Source: Podochytrium sp. JEL0797 (taxonomy: Eukaryota; Chytridiomycota; Chytridiomycetes; Chytridiales; Chytriomycetaceae). From it: a stretch of DNA of 18,906 bases. Below, piece by piece: positions 1-8,161 of the stretch. The notes beneath the pieces were generated by a model. It searched no databases, was not told where the DNA came from, and saw only the letters and a list, made by a program, of their open reading frames with translations. The stretch lies in the NCBI GenBank assembly GCA_027596195.1, contig JADGJG010000470.1, forward strand, positions 1 through 18,906, read 5' to 3'. Made by a program: the position numbers and the translations under genes. Numbering within the stretch: position 1 is the stretch's first letter; every line of letters begins with the position of its first letter.

Positions 1-4
1 CTCA

Positions 5-26
5 CCCCCCCCCCCCCCCCCCCCCC
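5..26. repeat. poly-C tract (22 C)
   Basis: An uninterrupted run of 22 C lies at the left edge of the window, just before what looks like the 3' part of an intron of the bZIP relic (acceptor ...cccaccag at 74-82). Two further 12-C runs occur at 6457-6468 and 14219-14230. Length is prone to sequencing error. Confidence 0.95.
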
Positions 27-82
27 GAATCCTTTTCTACCTCCCTCTTTCGGCCCCAACTGAAAGCTTTTTTACCCACCAG

Positions 83-431
83 GCCCATTCAAACTGTTCA
101 GATCGCAAGCTACTCCGAAAGCATTTCGGAACTGTCGTCCCCAAAGTCCTCGACGTGCGTGGAATTCTGGACCGCCAAAAACTGTTGGAAGCGTTCTAGG
201 ATCGGACAAAATTTATGATTGCGAGTGAGATTGGGAGGGAGCAGACTCGGGAACAGCTGGTGAGTGTTTTTCCCTGGGATTGATTTGATGCAAAATGGGC
301 TATGATTTGACTTTCATTCTTCCTTTTTGCAGAATGAGCTGTTTCAAGGCATGGCGTCTCTCAACTGGCAATTAAAAAAAATTAAAAATTACAATTCTCT
401 GCCCTATTCACAAACGAAAAATCATCAATAA
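83..431 (+). pseudogene. Relic of a bZIP-family gene (3' part, internally deleted)
   Basis: Not a working gene as read. After a plausible acceptor (ends at 82) the frame reads an AHSNCSDRKLLRKHF block and then GILDRQKLLEAF, matching the first conserved C-terminal block of the neighbouring bZIP genes; GILDRQKL is shared word for word with the gene at 8468-9946. A TAG at 197-199 follows, and the same frame continues directly as DRTKFMIASEIGREQTREQL, the start of the second conserved block (compare EDRTKFLLATEIGRE in the gene at 11480). About 100 residues normally found between the blocks are missing. A GTGAGT donor at 260 and TTGCAG acceptor ending at 332 are kept, leading to a last exon NELFQGM... 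that stops at 429-431. The 5' part lies outside the window. Its 3' end overlaps the convergent gene at 382-2081 by about 50 bp. Alternative: a pair of real exons if the TAG is a sequencing error, but the deletion would remain. Confidence 0.72.
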
Positions 432-2081
432 ACTTGCGATTCGACTCCCTCGCGACTTCCATTGCCAGCATCAACTTGCGCCGATCTTCCTCCGTTTGAC
501 ACATTTCTTGCAGTTGCCCCGAAATGCCAAGAAAATCGATATATGTTTCCTCGGGCTCGGTCCTGCGTGTGTACAAGGACTGGTTTGCGAATTCGAGGCA
601 AGGGTGATCAATCAGGTCTTGTCGGTGTGTGATGGAGGGGATTGCTTTGCAGAGCTGTTTGAAGGGTTGGAGCTGGTTCAGGACTTGACGCTGGATGTCG
701 CACGTGGGGCGTGGGTTGACGATGCTTTTGTACCAATAATTCTGGAGGGGTTGATTTCGTGGGGGTTTAAGTTCGGGCGTTCGAGAAAGAACGAGTTGAA
801 CGTACAAAATGCTGTGCCGCGCTGTTGACTTTGAAATCCAAAATAATTTCAATCACACGCGCGCGGTTCAGGAGGTTCGTGCACTTGTCAAGGATCTGAT
901 GCTTCAATGCAATCACGCGTACCATATGCTTCCGCATGGATTTTCGAGACGAGCATGTGGTCAACGTCTGTGTGACAAAAAATCTGGGTTGGACATGACG
1001 AAACGCACTACGCGGGGGTACGGTTTCAAACCTCAACGAGACCCAGGAGCTCATCCACCAACGCGCAGTCACGCAAATCATCCACTTGGCTGAGGGACGC
1101 GTGATACTCTCGCACCCCAACGAGAGTCCCAAACAGTTCGCAAGAAGAAGTCACGACATCCGTTTCATTCTCACAAGGGGAAACAGAATACTCGCTCTCG
1201 CGTGAAAAGTGCGAGGACGCGTGAGAGGCTGTTCGAAAGGCGGGCTCGTTTTTCACGACAGCGGCACTGTTCAACGGCGGATTCGCGGACAAACGGTTGA
1301 AGCGGAGAGGAGAGGAAATGCTGACGGTGGAGGGGTGGACCCGAATGATTCCATTCCGGAAGGACTCGCGAGGATGGTGGGTGCTGATTGCGTCGAAAGG
1401 GCCACGGAAGCTTTGAGCGAGTCTCGTTCGAGTTCCAGTTGTTTGATTTTGTCGCGCAAGAGTGTGTTTTCTTGACAAAGATTGAGTACTTTTGATTGTT
1501 CGGAAGTGCAGCGAGGGCATGGAGGAAGTACAGCGTTGGAATTAATGAACGGGCCAGCGAGTAGTGATGGAGTAGGCTGGTGGAGGAGCTCGCTTTGTCC
1601 TTGGCTGTGGGGAGCTGCAATATCGCTTTATAAATTGAGTTAATGGAATAATCAAAAACTGGCAAATCACAAGGTGAATCACAGGACCAGGGCAAACCTC
1701 AGAAGACGAAACGCAAGACTTGCCACCAGATACAATCGCTGTCAACTCTTCAACCTTTCGCTCGAGATTTTTGACATTTGGAGGCGTTTCTCTCTGTCAA
1801 GGACTTTAAGATAGCGTGTTGAATCGGGTACTAAAGCCCCATACTGATACACACCTATGCACACGTTGCGCCTCGCGATTCTGTGCAGCTCGTCTCTCTG
1901 CCCCACCTGGAGCTTTTGTGCGACCACGACGGGGTTTCTTAATGGGAGCCTCGGCCACGCTGCCGGGACTGTTTCCGCTCATCCCATCCACACGGTCAAT
2001 GCTTTCGAGTCTGTCCGAGTGACCGTCCGAGTGAATGTCTTCTTTGCTGTGGCGACGTTTGGGGCTGGAAGGTGGATCCAT
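382..2081 (-). CDS. bZIP transcription factor, AP-1/Pap1-like, multi-exon
   Basis: Probable nuclear DNA-binding regulator. From ATG at 2081 exon 1 (to about 1863) is charged, with an AT-hook-like KKPRRGRTK stretch and then the basic region RRAAQNREAQR, which keeps the canonical Asn (N68). Exon 2 (from 1793) resumes NVKNLERKVEELT, the start of the zipper; its donor is either 1726 or 1697. Exon 3 starts at 1614, carries CPRC (1519-1508) and a second heptad stretch NTLLRDKIKQLELERDSL. A frame change between about 1350 and 1270 needs an intron (a phase-compatible GT/AG pair exists) or is a frameshift. The rest is clear: an ELFG...LVDELLGLVE block, intron 1031-968, exon 967-806, intron 805-742, and terminal exon 741-382 with EDRRKLMLAMEVARE. 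Compared with relatives the splice as modelled loses about three residues after AQR (the A-F/Y-R part), which could impair DNA contact. No small terminal exon, unlike the plus-strand paralogues. Confidence 0.7.
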
Positions 2082-2249
2082 CGGTTGCAACGGAGAATGC
2101 GGGAAATTTTCTTTTAATCTCCTTTATTCGATCTACGCCCATTTAAGGGTGTTAACATGAGAGAAAAAGCATTTTTGAATTTATGCATTACGAAACGATA
2201 ATTCTCGTATCTCGATGCGAACTTTGGTACATGGGGAAGATGGGACGCC

Positions 2250-2255
2250 TTTATT
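2250..2255 (-). terminator. Putative poly(A) signal AATAAA (minus strand)
   Basis: AATAAA on the minus strand, 40 nt past the stop of the F-box/LRR copy that ends at 2295. Position fits a 3' UTR signal; a chance match is possible. Confidence 0.35.
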
Positions 2256-2294
2256 CCGAGTCGGCAACAACATAATACGATGACGAACTCAAAA

Positions 2295-3018
2295 TTACAT
2301 TTGAAGAGTAGGAACCACTACTGAACACGTTAGTCCTTCGTTTCCCGTAAAATTACAAGGTAGTTCTGATCCAGCTTGATCTCCACCAGCTCCATCAGTC
2401 CACTCAATCCCCCTGGAACCTGTCCCACCAACCGCAACCCCGGCCGCCACTTCCAACATCTTGAGACGCGTCAAGTTTCCAACAGACGCAGGAATCGACC
2501 CACCCAAACCCTCATTACCCCTCATTTTCAAAATATCGAAAGCACCCAATCTCGGTCGGAATCCCGCCAGTAAAGTTATTGCGGTTCAAGTAAAGCATGC
2601 GCAACTTTTCGAGCGACCCCAGTTCGGCTGGAATCGAGCCCGAGAGTTTGTTGCCCCGACAAACCGAGATGTTGCAGGTTCTTGAGGTTCCCAAAAGACG
2701 CCGGGATTCCTCCCGAGAGATTGTTGAATCCCAGCAACAGGTGCGTGAGGAGGTTTCCAAGTTCGGAAGGAATTGGGCCGTTCTTTCCGGCGCTCTAACC
2801 AGAAATATATCAACGTCTGGAGCATGTAGCTGCTGTTGCGATTGTAGAAGTGGGGCAATGCTGCACTGCAGATTTAGTTTTGCAAGAGCAAAGGTCGCGA
2901 TGCACGAGCGGAATGTGGATGAAACGAGAGACTGGGCGACTTGCTCTGGAGGAATCCATGCCAGGATGCGTTCTCTGATTTCTTGAGGAAGTGTTGCGAG
3001 CGTTGGCGGCGACTGCAT
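2295..3018 (-). pseudogene. F-box/leucine-rich-repeat protein, frameshifted copy
   Basis: Starts at an ATG (3018) with LPQEIRERILAWIPPEQ, an F-box-like N-terminus shared with two other copies in the window; F-box proteins of this kind serve as adaptors in SCF ubiquitin ligases, though that role is only inferred. After LVRAPER the frame slips, and LRRs of the plant type follow in other frames: PIPSELGNLLTHLLLGFNNL and GGIPASFGNLKNLQHLGL in one frame, then SGSIPAELGSLEKLRMLYL and FTGGIPTEIG in the first frame, then GGSIPASVGNLTRLKMLEV in a third. Shifts lie near 2785, 2650 and 2530. The end (GLTCS...PTL, stop at 2295) matches the family terminus GLTCxxPFPAL. Relative to the copy at 7021 the YQRAFASIV segment after RAPER is lost. 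Either a pseudogene or several sequencing indels; three independent shifts favour decay. Confidence 0.75.
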
Positions 3019-3136
3019 CTTGCTAATTTCGGTGTTCTTTTTGAATCTCGGACAAGGGTCTCCAAATACGCCTTGGCGTCTTGGGGTCCAAAAATCAAAA
3101 CAGTCATAAATTTATCATAAGACGAGGTGCAAAAGG

Positions 3137-3567
3137 TCACCAAATCTTTAAGGCAGGAAATGGAACTGAACACGTGAGTCCTCGGCTCCTCGCCAAATTC
3201 CCCAACTCTTCCCGACAGTAAGTTATATACCTAATTCGGAAGCAATAGGCCCAGTAAGGTCACCCGCCGGGAATGAGATTGTCGATAAGCTTCGAATCCA
3301 GCAGATGGATGTGGGAATGCGGCCTCTGTGCTGAAACCTTTTCAAAGTCGCGACACGAGCCATCACGACCGAAGCGAAGACCCGTTGGTATCTCTCTGGG
3401 GCTTTGATGAGATACAACTGAATGATGGAATCACCATTCTTCTGAGGGTGGAGAGAGTTGAGCGGAATGCGGGGCACACGAGGGCCAGCGGACTCACGTC
3501 TTCAGGAGGGATCCAAGCGAGGATCTGGGTCAGGAGGGATGGTGAGAAGCGAGGGAGGGGCCGCCAT
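3137..3567 (-). pseudogene. F-box/LRR relic with most repeats deleted
   Basis: ATG at 3567 opens MAAPPSLLTIPP, followed by a small deletion relative to the copy at 7021 (about 8 nt, after ATCCCTCC) and then, in a new frame, TQILAWIPPEDVSPLALVCP, the F-box-like helix region. A further shift gives QLYLIKAPERYQRVFASVV, the conserved segment after the F-box. The LRR part is reduced to LTGPIASELG, after which an in-frame stop occurs, yet the family terminus RGLTCSVPFPAL is still readable downstream, ending at 3137. Several lesions make this a clear pseudogene. It lies divergently to ATP1, only about 300 bp from its start. Confidence 0.78.
3296..3312. repeat. Left arm of inverted duplicate (pairs with 6216-6232)
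   Basis: These 17 bases are an exact reverse complement of 6216-6232. The similarity continues with mismatches for roughly 90 bp on either arm (LRR-coding DNA upstream of ...PI(A/P)SELG). The arms lie in opposite-strand LRR copies on the two sides of ATP1. Confidence 0.8.
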
Positions 3568-3871
3568 TATGTGTTTCGACGACTTTTTCGTTCTCAGGGT
3601 GGTTTCCTGATGCTCACTGCACTCCTTCAAGGGAATTACGACCTGGGAATTACGTCTTATTTTACGCTGTGTTTTGCGACGAGCGCAACAAAGGATTCAC
3701 GAAGAGCGATTCTTTGGATTTCAGATTCCCCAGGAATTCCGCATTACATCCGCGCGAATATTCATTCACTCTTTGGGGAATTAATCGCAACCAACCTACA
3801 CATGAGTAAGAGGAGAGAAGAAGGATTTGACGATTTTCGCTTTTTTCCGCGTTTGATTTTTCTGCATCAAA
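3568..3871. promoter_or_regulatory. Intergenic region upstream of ATP1
   Basis: About 300 bp between the divergent LRR relic and the ATP1 start codon. It holds no convincing gene. The last 50 bp before the ATG are T-rich (TTTTTTCCGC, GATTTTTCTG), a pyrimidine-rich leader of the kind often seen ahead of highly expressed fungal genes. No clear TATA box was seen. Calling it the ATP1 promoter is inferred from position. Confidence 0.5.
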
Positions 3872-6092
3872 ATGCTTCACCTCAGATCCCTCCGCGCGTT
3901 GGCCGTGTCGTCCGTGAGTGTTTGTTTACCTTGACTAGAGAGGCGTGTCTCCCTAGGGATCCCTCGTGTTTCCTAGGCAACGCGCCCTAGCGATCTTCGC
4001 GTGTCCTCGCTAACTTCTCTGGTTGAATAGTCTGCCAAGGCCGCCAAGAGCGCTGCGCCCGCCGTTGCCTCGGCCAGCATTGCCAACGGCATCCGACTCT
4101 TCAACTCTGCCGCCGTGGTTTCCGCCGCTAAGCCTGGTGAGTGAGAACCGACCATCCTGCGAAAAAGCGCAAAAATCACCCTGCTGACCCACTGCCCCAA
4201 AAAGGAACCTCCGAGGTCTCCTCCATTCTTGAGGAGCGCATCCTTGGCGCCACTGCCTCGTTCGACATCCAGGAGACTGGAAGAGTCTTGTCCGTGGGAG
4301 ACGGTATTGCCCGTGTGTACGGATTAAAGAACTGCCAGGCCGAAGAGATGGTCGAGTTCTCGTCTGGTGTCAAGGTGTGTATCCCTTGTTTTTAGCCGTC
4401 TTGTGGTCACCCCATGCGTGCGTGCTCCTGGTCTCGAAAAATCAAATTTTTGCCCTCGTCTTCTGCATGGTCACGGATCGGGTCGAAATATCAAATGCGG
4501 ATTACGGAATTGGTTGTGCGAATGGGGACTGTGTTCATGCGCTGTGTTCATGCACAATGAAGCACCAGTAGGAGTTGTTGGAGGTGTTGGACCCTGGCGT
4601 TGGGAGATATCACGAATTACGGCGAATCCGAACCGAATTCTCGCTCGCACGCACCTCTTTCGCTTCCCTCGCTCACGCGCACCTCATTTGTTTTCCTTGG
4701 ACATACAACTAATTCATGCTATTTTTTTCTCTCGCAATCCATCAGGGAATGGCCCTCAACTTGGAGCCCGACAACGTCGGTATCGTCGTGTTCGGAAATG
4801 ATCGTCTCATCAAGGAAGGAGACATTGTCAAGCGTACCGGAGCCATTGTCGACGTGCCCGTCGGTGCCGGTCTCCTTGGACGTGTCGTGGATGCCCTCGG
4901 TAACCCCATCGACGGAAAGGGCCCCCTGAAGGACGTTGTCCGTCAGCGTGTCCAGGTCAAGGCCCCCGGTATTATCCCCCGTGAGTCTGTCAAGGAGCCC
5001 ATGCAGACTGGTATCAAGTGTATCGACTCCATGGTGCCCATTGGTCGTGGTCAGCGTGAGCTGATTATCGGAGATCGTCAAACCGGAAAGACGGCCGTCG
5101 CTCTCGACACCATCCTCAACCAGAAGAAGTGGAACTCTTCCTCTGACGAGTCTAAGAAGCTCTACTGTGTGTACGTTGCCGTCGGACAGAAGCGTTCTAC
5201 CGTCGCCCAGTTTGTCAAGACCCTCGAGGAGAACGACGCCTTGAAGTACTCGATCGTCGTTGCCGCCACCGCCTCCGACTCTGCCCCCCTTCAGTTCTTG
5301 GCTCCTTACTCTGGTGCCGCTTTCGGAGAGTACTTCCGTGACAACGGAAAGCACTCGCTCATCATCTACGACGACTTGTCCAAGCAAGCCGTGGCCTACC
5401 GTCAAATGTCCCTGCTTCTCCGTCGTCCCCCCGGTCGTGAGGCTTACCCCGGAGACGTGTTCTACCTCCACTCGCGTCTCTTGGAGCGTGCCGCCAAGAT
5501 GAACAAGTCCCTCGGCGGAGGATCCATGACCGCCCTCCCCGTCATTGAGACCCAGGGAGGAGATGTGTCCGCCTACATCCCCACCAACGTCATTTCCATC
5601 ACGGACGGACAAATTTTCTTGGAAGCCGAACTCTTCTTCAAGGGTGTCCGTCCAGCCATTAACGTCGGTCTCTCCGTGTCCCGTGTCGGATCCGCCGCCC
5701 AGGTCAAGGCCATGAAGCAAGTCGCTGGATCCCTCAAGCTTTTCTTGGCGCAGTACCGTGAAGTTGCTGCTTTCGCTCAGTTCGGATCCGACTTGGACGC
5801 GTCGACGCAGTTCCTGTTGAACCGTGGAGCTCGTTTGACGGAGTTGTTGAAGCAGGCGCAGTACAAGCCTTTGCCGGTCGAGCACATGGTTGTGATTATT
5901 TACTCTGGAGTCAACGGATTCTTGGACAAGATTCCCGTCAACAAGGTCACGTCTTTCGAAGCGGCCTTGATCCCGTACGTGCAGGCGAATGCGGCCGAGA
6001 TTTTCGAGGCCATCAAGAAGGAGAATGCGATTTCGCCGGAGACGGATAAGAAGATTAAGCAGGTGTTGGGAGACTTTGTCAAGACTTTCTAA
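3872..6092 (+). CDS. ATP1: Mitochondrial F1-ATP synthase alpha subunit
   Basis: Alpha subunit of the F1 sector of mitochondrial ATP synthase; it forms the alpha3beta3 hexamer in the matrix and binds regulatory nucleotide. Four exons: 3872-3913, 4031-4136, 4205-4374, 4746-6092, joining in frame to 554 residues, the usual length for fungal Atp1 precursors. The N-terminus [14 protein letters not shown]... is rich in Arg, Ala and Ser and lacks acids, as expected of a matrix presequence. Seen in the mature part: SILEERI near the N-terminus, Walker A GDRQTGKT at residues 215-222, Walker B LIIYDD ending at 315-316, the [20 protein letters not shown] segment, and [12 protein letters not shown] with the arginine finger at R419. 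Intron 3 (4375-4745, 371 nt) is far longer than the others and contains nothing coding that I recognise. Codons are strongly biased to C-ending forms (GTC, ATC, CTC, AAG), unlike the neighbours, consistent with high expression. Confidence 0.98.
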
Positions 6093-6119
6093 AGGTCTCT
6101 TTTTTGAGGAGTTTGTTTG

Positions 6120-6125
6120 ATTAAA
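6120..6125 (+). terminator. Putative poly(A) signal ATTAAA for ATP1
   Basis: ATTAAA 28 nt after the ATP1 stop in a T-rich stretch. Plausible 3' end signal by position only. Confidence 0.35.
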
Positions 6126-6215
6126 AAATGGAAGTGTTTCCCCGTCGTTCTGTTTGTTGAATTAGGGCCCAGTCGGGTAGTGCACTCACCCTTTTACTTT
6201 GCATACTGCATCCCA

Positions 6216-6232
6216 ACATCCATCTGCTGGAT
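6216..6232. repeat. Right arm of inverted duplicate (pairs with 3296-3312)
   Basis: Exact 17-nt reverse complement of 3296-3312, embedded in a longer imperfect match. It marks the start of the recognisable LRR copy downstream of ATP1. Confidence 0.8.
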
Positions 6233-6456
6233 CCGTAACTTATCAAGAATCGCATTCTAGGTGCTCCATCGCCTGGTCTATTCCTTCCGAATTAGGCTGC
6301 TTGAAAGCGCTCACGCACCTTGGCATGAACTTCAGCAACTTGTGCGGACAAATTCCTACATCAGTTGGCAGCCTGCGGAATTTACAGCATCTCAGCTTCA
6401 CTGCAAATAGACTCGATGGTCCGATCCCTGTTGAACTGGGTGGCCTGCGAAACTTG

Positions 6457-6468
6457 CCCCCCCCCCCC
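6457..6468. repeat. poly-C tract (12 C) at an LRR frameshift
   Basis: Twelve C replace the bases that in sibling repeats encode the L-x-x-L-x-L core after RNL. The downstream LRR reading frame differs from the upstream one, so the tract coincides with a frameshift. Confidence 0.9.
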
Positions 6469-6866
6469 TTTGACTAGCAACAATTTCACTGGTGGAATTC
6501 CCGACGAGTTGACTCGGTTAAGCAAGCTTGAGCAGTTATCTCTGTCTTGGAATTCTCGGCTGGGTGGAACGATTCCAGTTTCGCTTGGAACCCTCGCGCG
6601 TCTCGAGGTGTTGGGCTTGGGAAAGTGTGGGTTGGTGGGAACCATTCCAGTTGAATTTGGGCGTTTAACCAAGCTGGAACGAGTGGATATGGGAGGCAAT
6701 TTGTTGTTTGGGGGGAGATTCCGCAGGAGTTAGCGAGGTTGCCAAATTTGATGGAGTGCAATTTAGGGAGGAACCGAGGACTCACGTGTTTGTTTCCATT
6801 CCCTGCTCTGAGAATATAATCAATGTGTATTTCCGTTGAGTCGTTTCATACTTAAATATACGACGT

Positions 6867-6872
6867 AATAAA
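6867..6872 (+). terminator. Putative poly(A) signal AATAAA
   Basis: AATAAA 47 nt after the stop of the LRR copy at 6199-6819. Supported by position only. Confidence 0.3.
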
Positions 6873-6941
6873 GAGGATGGATTTCTGGGAAGTTTCAGGC
6901 GAATTAAGAAAACTTATAGATCACTATCCCTGCTCTTCGAT

Positions 6942-6949
6942 TATAAAAG
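6942..6949 (+). promoter_or_regulatory. TATA-like box upstream of the LRR copy at 7021
   Basis: TATAAAAG about 75 bp before the ATG at 7021, a good spacing for a core promoter. If functional, the damaged gene downstream may still be transcribed. Match by sequence only. Confidence 0.4.
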
Positions 6950-7020
6950 CTGTTCAGTGTCGTTCTATTCGAATGAGTTATTTTAATTAATACTTTGGAA
7001 GAAAAAAAGAAAAAGAATTA

Positions 7021-7753
7021 ATGCCGGCCTCGCTTCTCGCCATCCCACCCGAGATCAGGACCCAAATCCTCGCTTGGATCCCTCCCAAGGAGTTGGCTCC
7101 GCTTGCGCTCGTCTGCTCCGCATTCTACGCTTGCATCTCGACCCTCTCATTAGCCACGATCAATCTGCAGCGCATAATCGCACTCTCCAAGGCTCTGAGC
7201 AACTCCTTGATGGTCCAATCATTGAGTTACATCTCGTCAGAGCACCAGAGAGATACCAACGGGCCTTCGCTTCAATCGTTCAGTATATAGGCACCATTAA
7301 TATCGAAGGGCCAATTCCTTCCGAATTAGGAAACTTGACGGCACTCACTTCCCTTGAAATGACCTTCAGCAACTTCAATGGACGTTCCTACATCTATTGG
7401 AAATTTGCAGGATCTACATTTCTCAACATCTCCGAAATGGTCCAATCCCCGTCGAATTGGGCGCCCTGCGAAACTTGGGAATTCCAAACGAGCTTGGTCG
7501 CTTATCCAATCTGGAGCGCTTACTTGTGGACTCGAATTCCGAGTTGGGTAGAGCGATTCCTGATGAGTCTTTGGGAGTTAAACTTGGGAATGTGCGGGTT
7601 GGTGGGAACCATTCCAGTTAAATTGGGTCGTTTGACGAAGCTCGTGCAAATAGAGATGGAGGGCAACTCGGATTCCGCAGGAGTTGGCGAGGATGCCGAA
7701 TTTATAACGAGGGACTCACGTGTTTTGTTCCATTCCCCGCTATGGAATTATAA
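7021..7753 (+). pseudogene. F-box/LRR protein, multiply frameshifted copy
   Basis: Starts MPASLLAIPPEIRTQILAWI and continues through an intact F-box-like region (LAPLALVCSAFYACISTLSL, ATINLQ), the best preserved N-terminus of the four copies. A one-base lesion near 7175-7190 moves the continuation ELHLVRAPERYQRAFASIV and GPIPSELGNLTALTSLEM into another frame. After about 7380 the LRRs are scattered over all three frames (PTSIGNLQDLHF; GPIPVELGALRNL; LGRLSNLERLLVDSNSELG; CGLVGTIPVKLGRLTKLVQI), with repeats shortened by deletions. The family terminus GLTCFVPFPAMEL ends at 7753. At least four shifts make a functional LRR domain unlikely; only the F-box fragment (about 89 residues) would be produced. 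The family resembles plant LRRs in consensus, which does not by itself show transfer. Confidence 0.77.
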
Positions 7754-7804
7754 CCAATTAACAGTTGCGTATTTCCATTATCTAATAATACTTTTGCCGA
7801 AATC

Positions 7805-8161
7805 ATGACGTCAGCCAACTTTGCCACCGCCTGGCTGCACGCCTGGAACACCCACAACCTTCCCCTCATACTCTCCCACTACTCCGAGGACATTGAATTC
7901 ACAAGCCCTCTGGCCGCCAAGCTCACAAACGACCCCGCAGGAATCGTGCGCGGCAAGAAGTCTCTCGCAGCGTACTGGGAAAAGGGACTCGCAGCGCACC
8001 CCGATCTTCAATTTGAGATTATCAGTGTGTGTTATGGTGTGGACGGAGTGGTTTCGATTGTGTACAAGTCTCTGAGCGTGGGGAAAGTTGTAACGGAGGT
8101 GTTTTGGTTTGATGGGGGGCGTGCGGTATGCACGAAAGCGATGGCTTTGTATTCTGAATAA
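7805..8161 (+). CDS. SnoaL/NTF2-like small protein
   Basis: Intronless, 118 residues, ATG at 7805, stop TAA at 8159-8161. The sequence has the layout of the NTF2-like/SnoaL-like fold: helix AWLHAWNTHNLPLILSHYSE, then DIEFTSP, a short GIVRGKKSLAAYWEKGL helix, DLQFEIISV and a C-terminal sheet ending EVFWFDGGRAVCTKAMALYS. The AWNxHxLxxILxHYxxDxEFxSP pattern is that of bacterial nuclear-transport-factor-2 family proteins as I recall them. Such cupped alpha+beta domains bind small hydrophobic ligands or catalyse simple isomerase or hydrolase reactions, but no catalytic assignment is possible here. No signal peptide. Codon use is C-rich early on, and the gene is undamaged although its upstream neighbours are relics. 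An AATAAA overlaps the stop (8157-8162). Confidence 0.85.
   Translation: MTSANFATAWLHAWNTHNLPLILSHYSEDIEFTSPLAAKLTNDPAGIVRGKKSLAAYWEKGLAAHPDLQFEIISVCYGVDGVVSIVYKSLSVGKVVTEVFWFDGGRAVCTKAMALYSE

Larger units (their letters stand above)
6199..6819 (+). pseudogene. Plant-type LRR protein copy, 5'-truncated and frameshifted
   Basis: No F-box part is present; readable protein starts near SIPSELGCLKALTHLGMNFS and continues with LRRs (CGQIPTSVGSLRNLQHLSF, DGPIPVELGGLRNL). A 12-C tract (6457-6468) then replaces the expected residues and shifts the frame, and further repeats follow: FTGGIPDELTRLSKLEQLSL, GGTIPVSLGTLARLEVLGL, GTIPVEFGRLTKLERVDM. A second shift at a six-G run (6710-6715) leads to GEIPQELARLPNLMECNL and the family terminus RGLTCLFPFPALRI, stop at 6817-6819. 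Both lesions lie at homopolymers, so sequencing indels could explain them, but the missing F-box start cannot be explained that way. The first about 90 bp match the opposite-strand copy at 3137-3567 closely. Sits about 100 bp after ATP1 in the same direction. Confidence 0.75.

Noticed and set aside
1..30. Poly-C at the window edge as a telomere
   Set aside because: No TTAGGG/CCCTAA units are present; it is a homopolymer next to an apparent intron end, like the tract at 14219.
1026..1520. Minus-strand 164-codon frame as a separate gene
   Set aside because: Its second half is an exon of the bZIP gene (ELFG...LVDELLGLVE); its first half is an out-of-frame shadow of the zipper exon.
4719..5885. 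Long open frame (388 codons) on the strand opposite ATP1 exon 4
   Set aside because: It is antisense to a strongly codon-biased conserved gene; its Gly/Leu/Val/Asp-rich content is the mirror of C-ending codons. No domain is recognisable.
2295..7753. LRR copies as plant DNA contamination or recent plant transfer
   Set aside because: The N-terminal F-box-like part and the common GLTCxxPFPAL end are shared by local copies interleaved with clear fungal genes; consensus resemblance alone is not evidence of origin.
7074..7808. Single 244-codon frame as an intact gene
   Set aside because: Only parts match the F-box/LRR family; other repeats are in the other two frames, so the frame is a by-product of shifts in a decayed copy.
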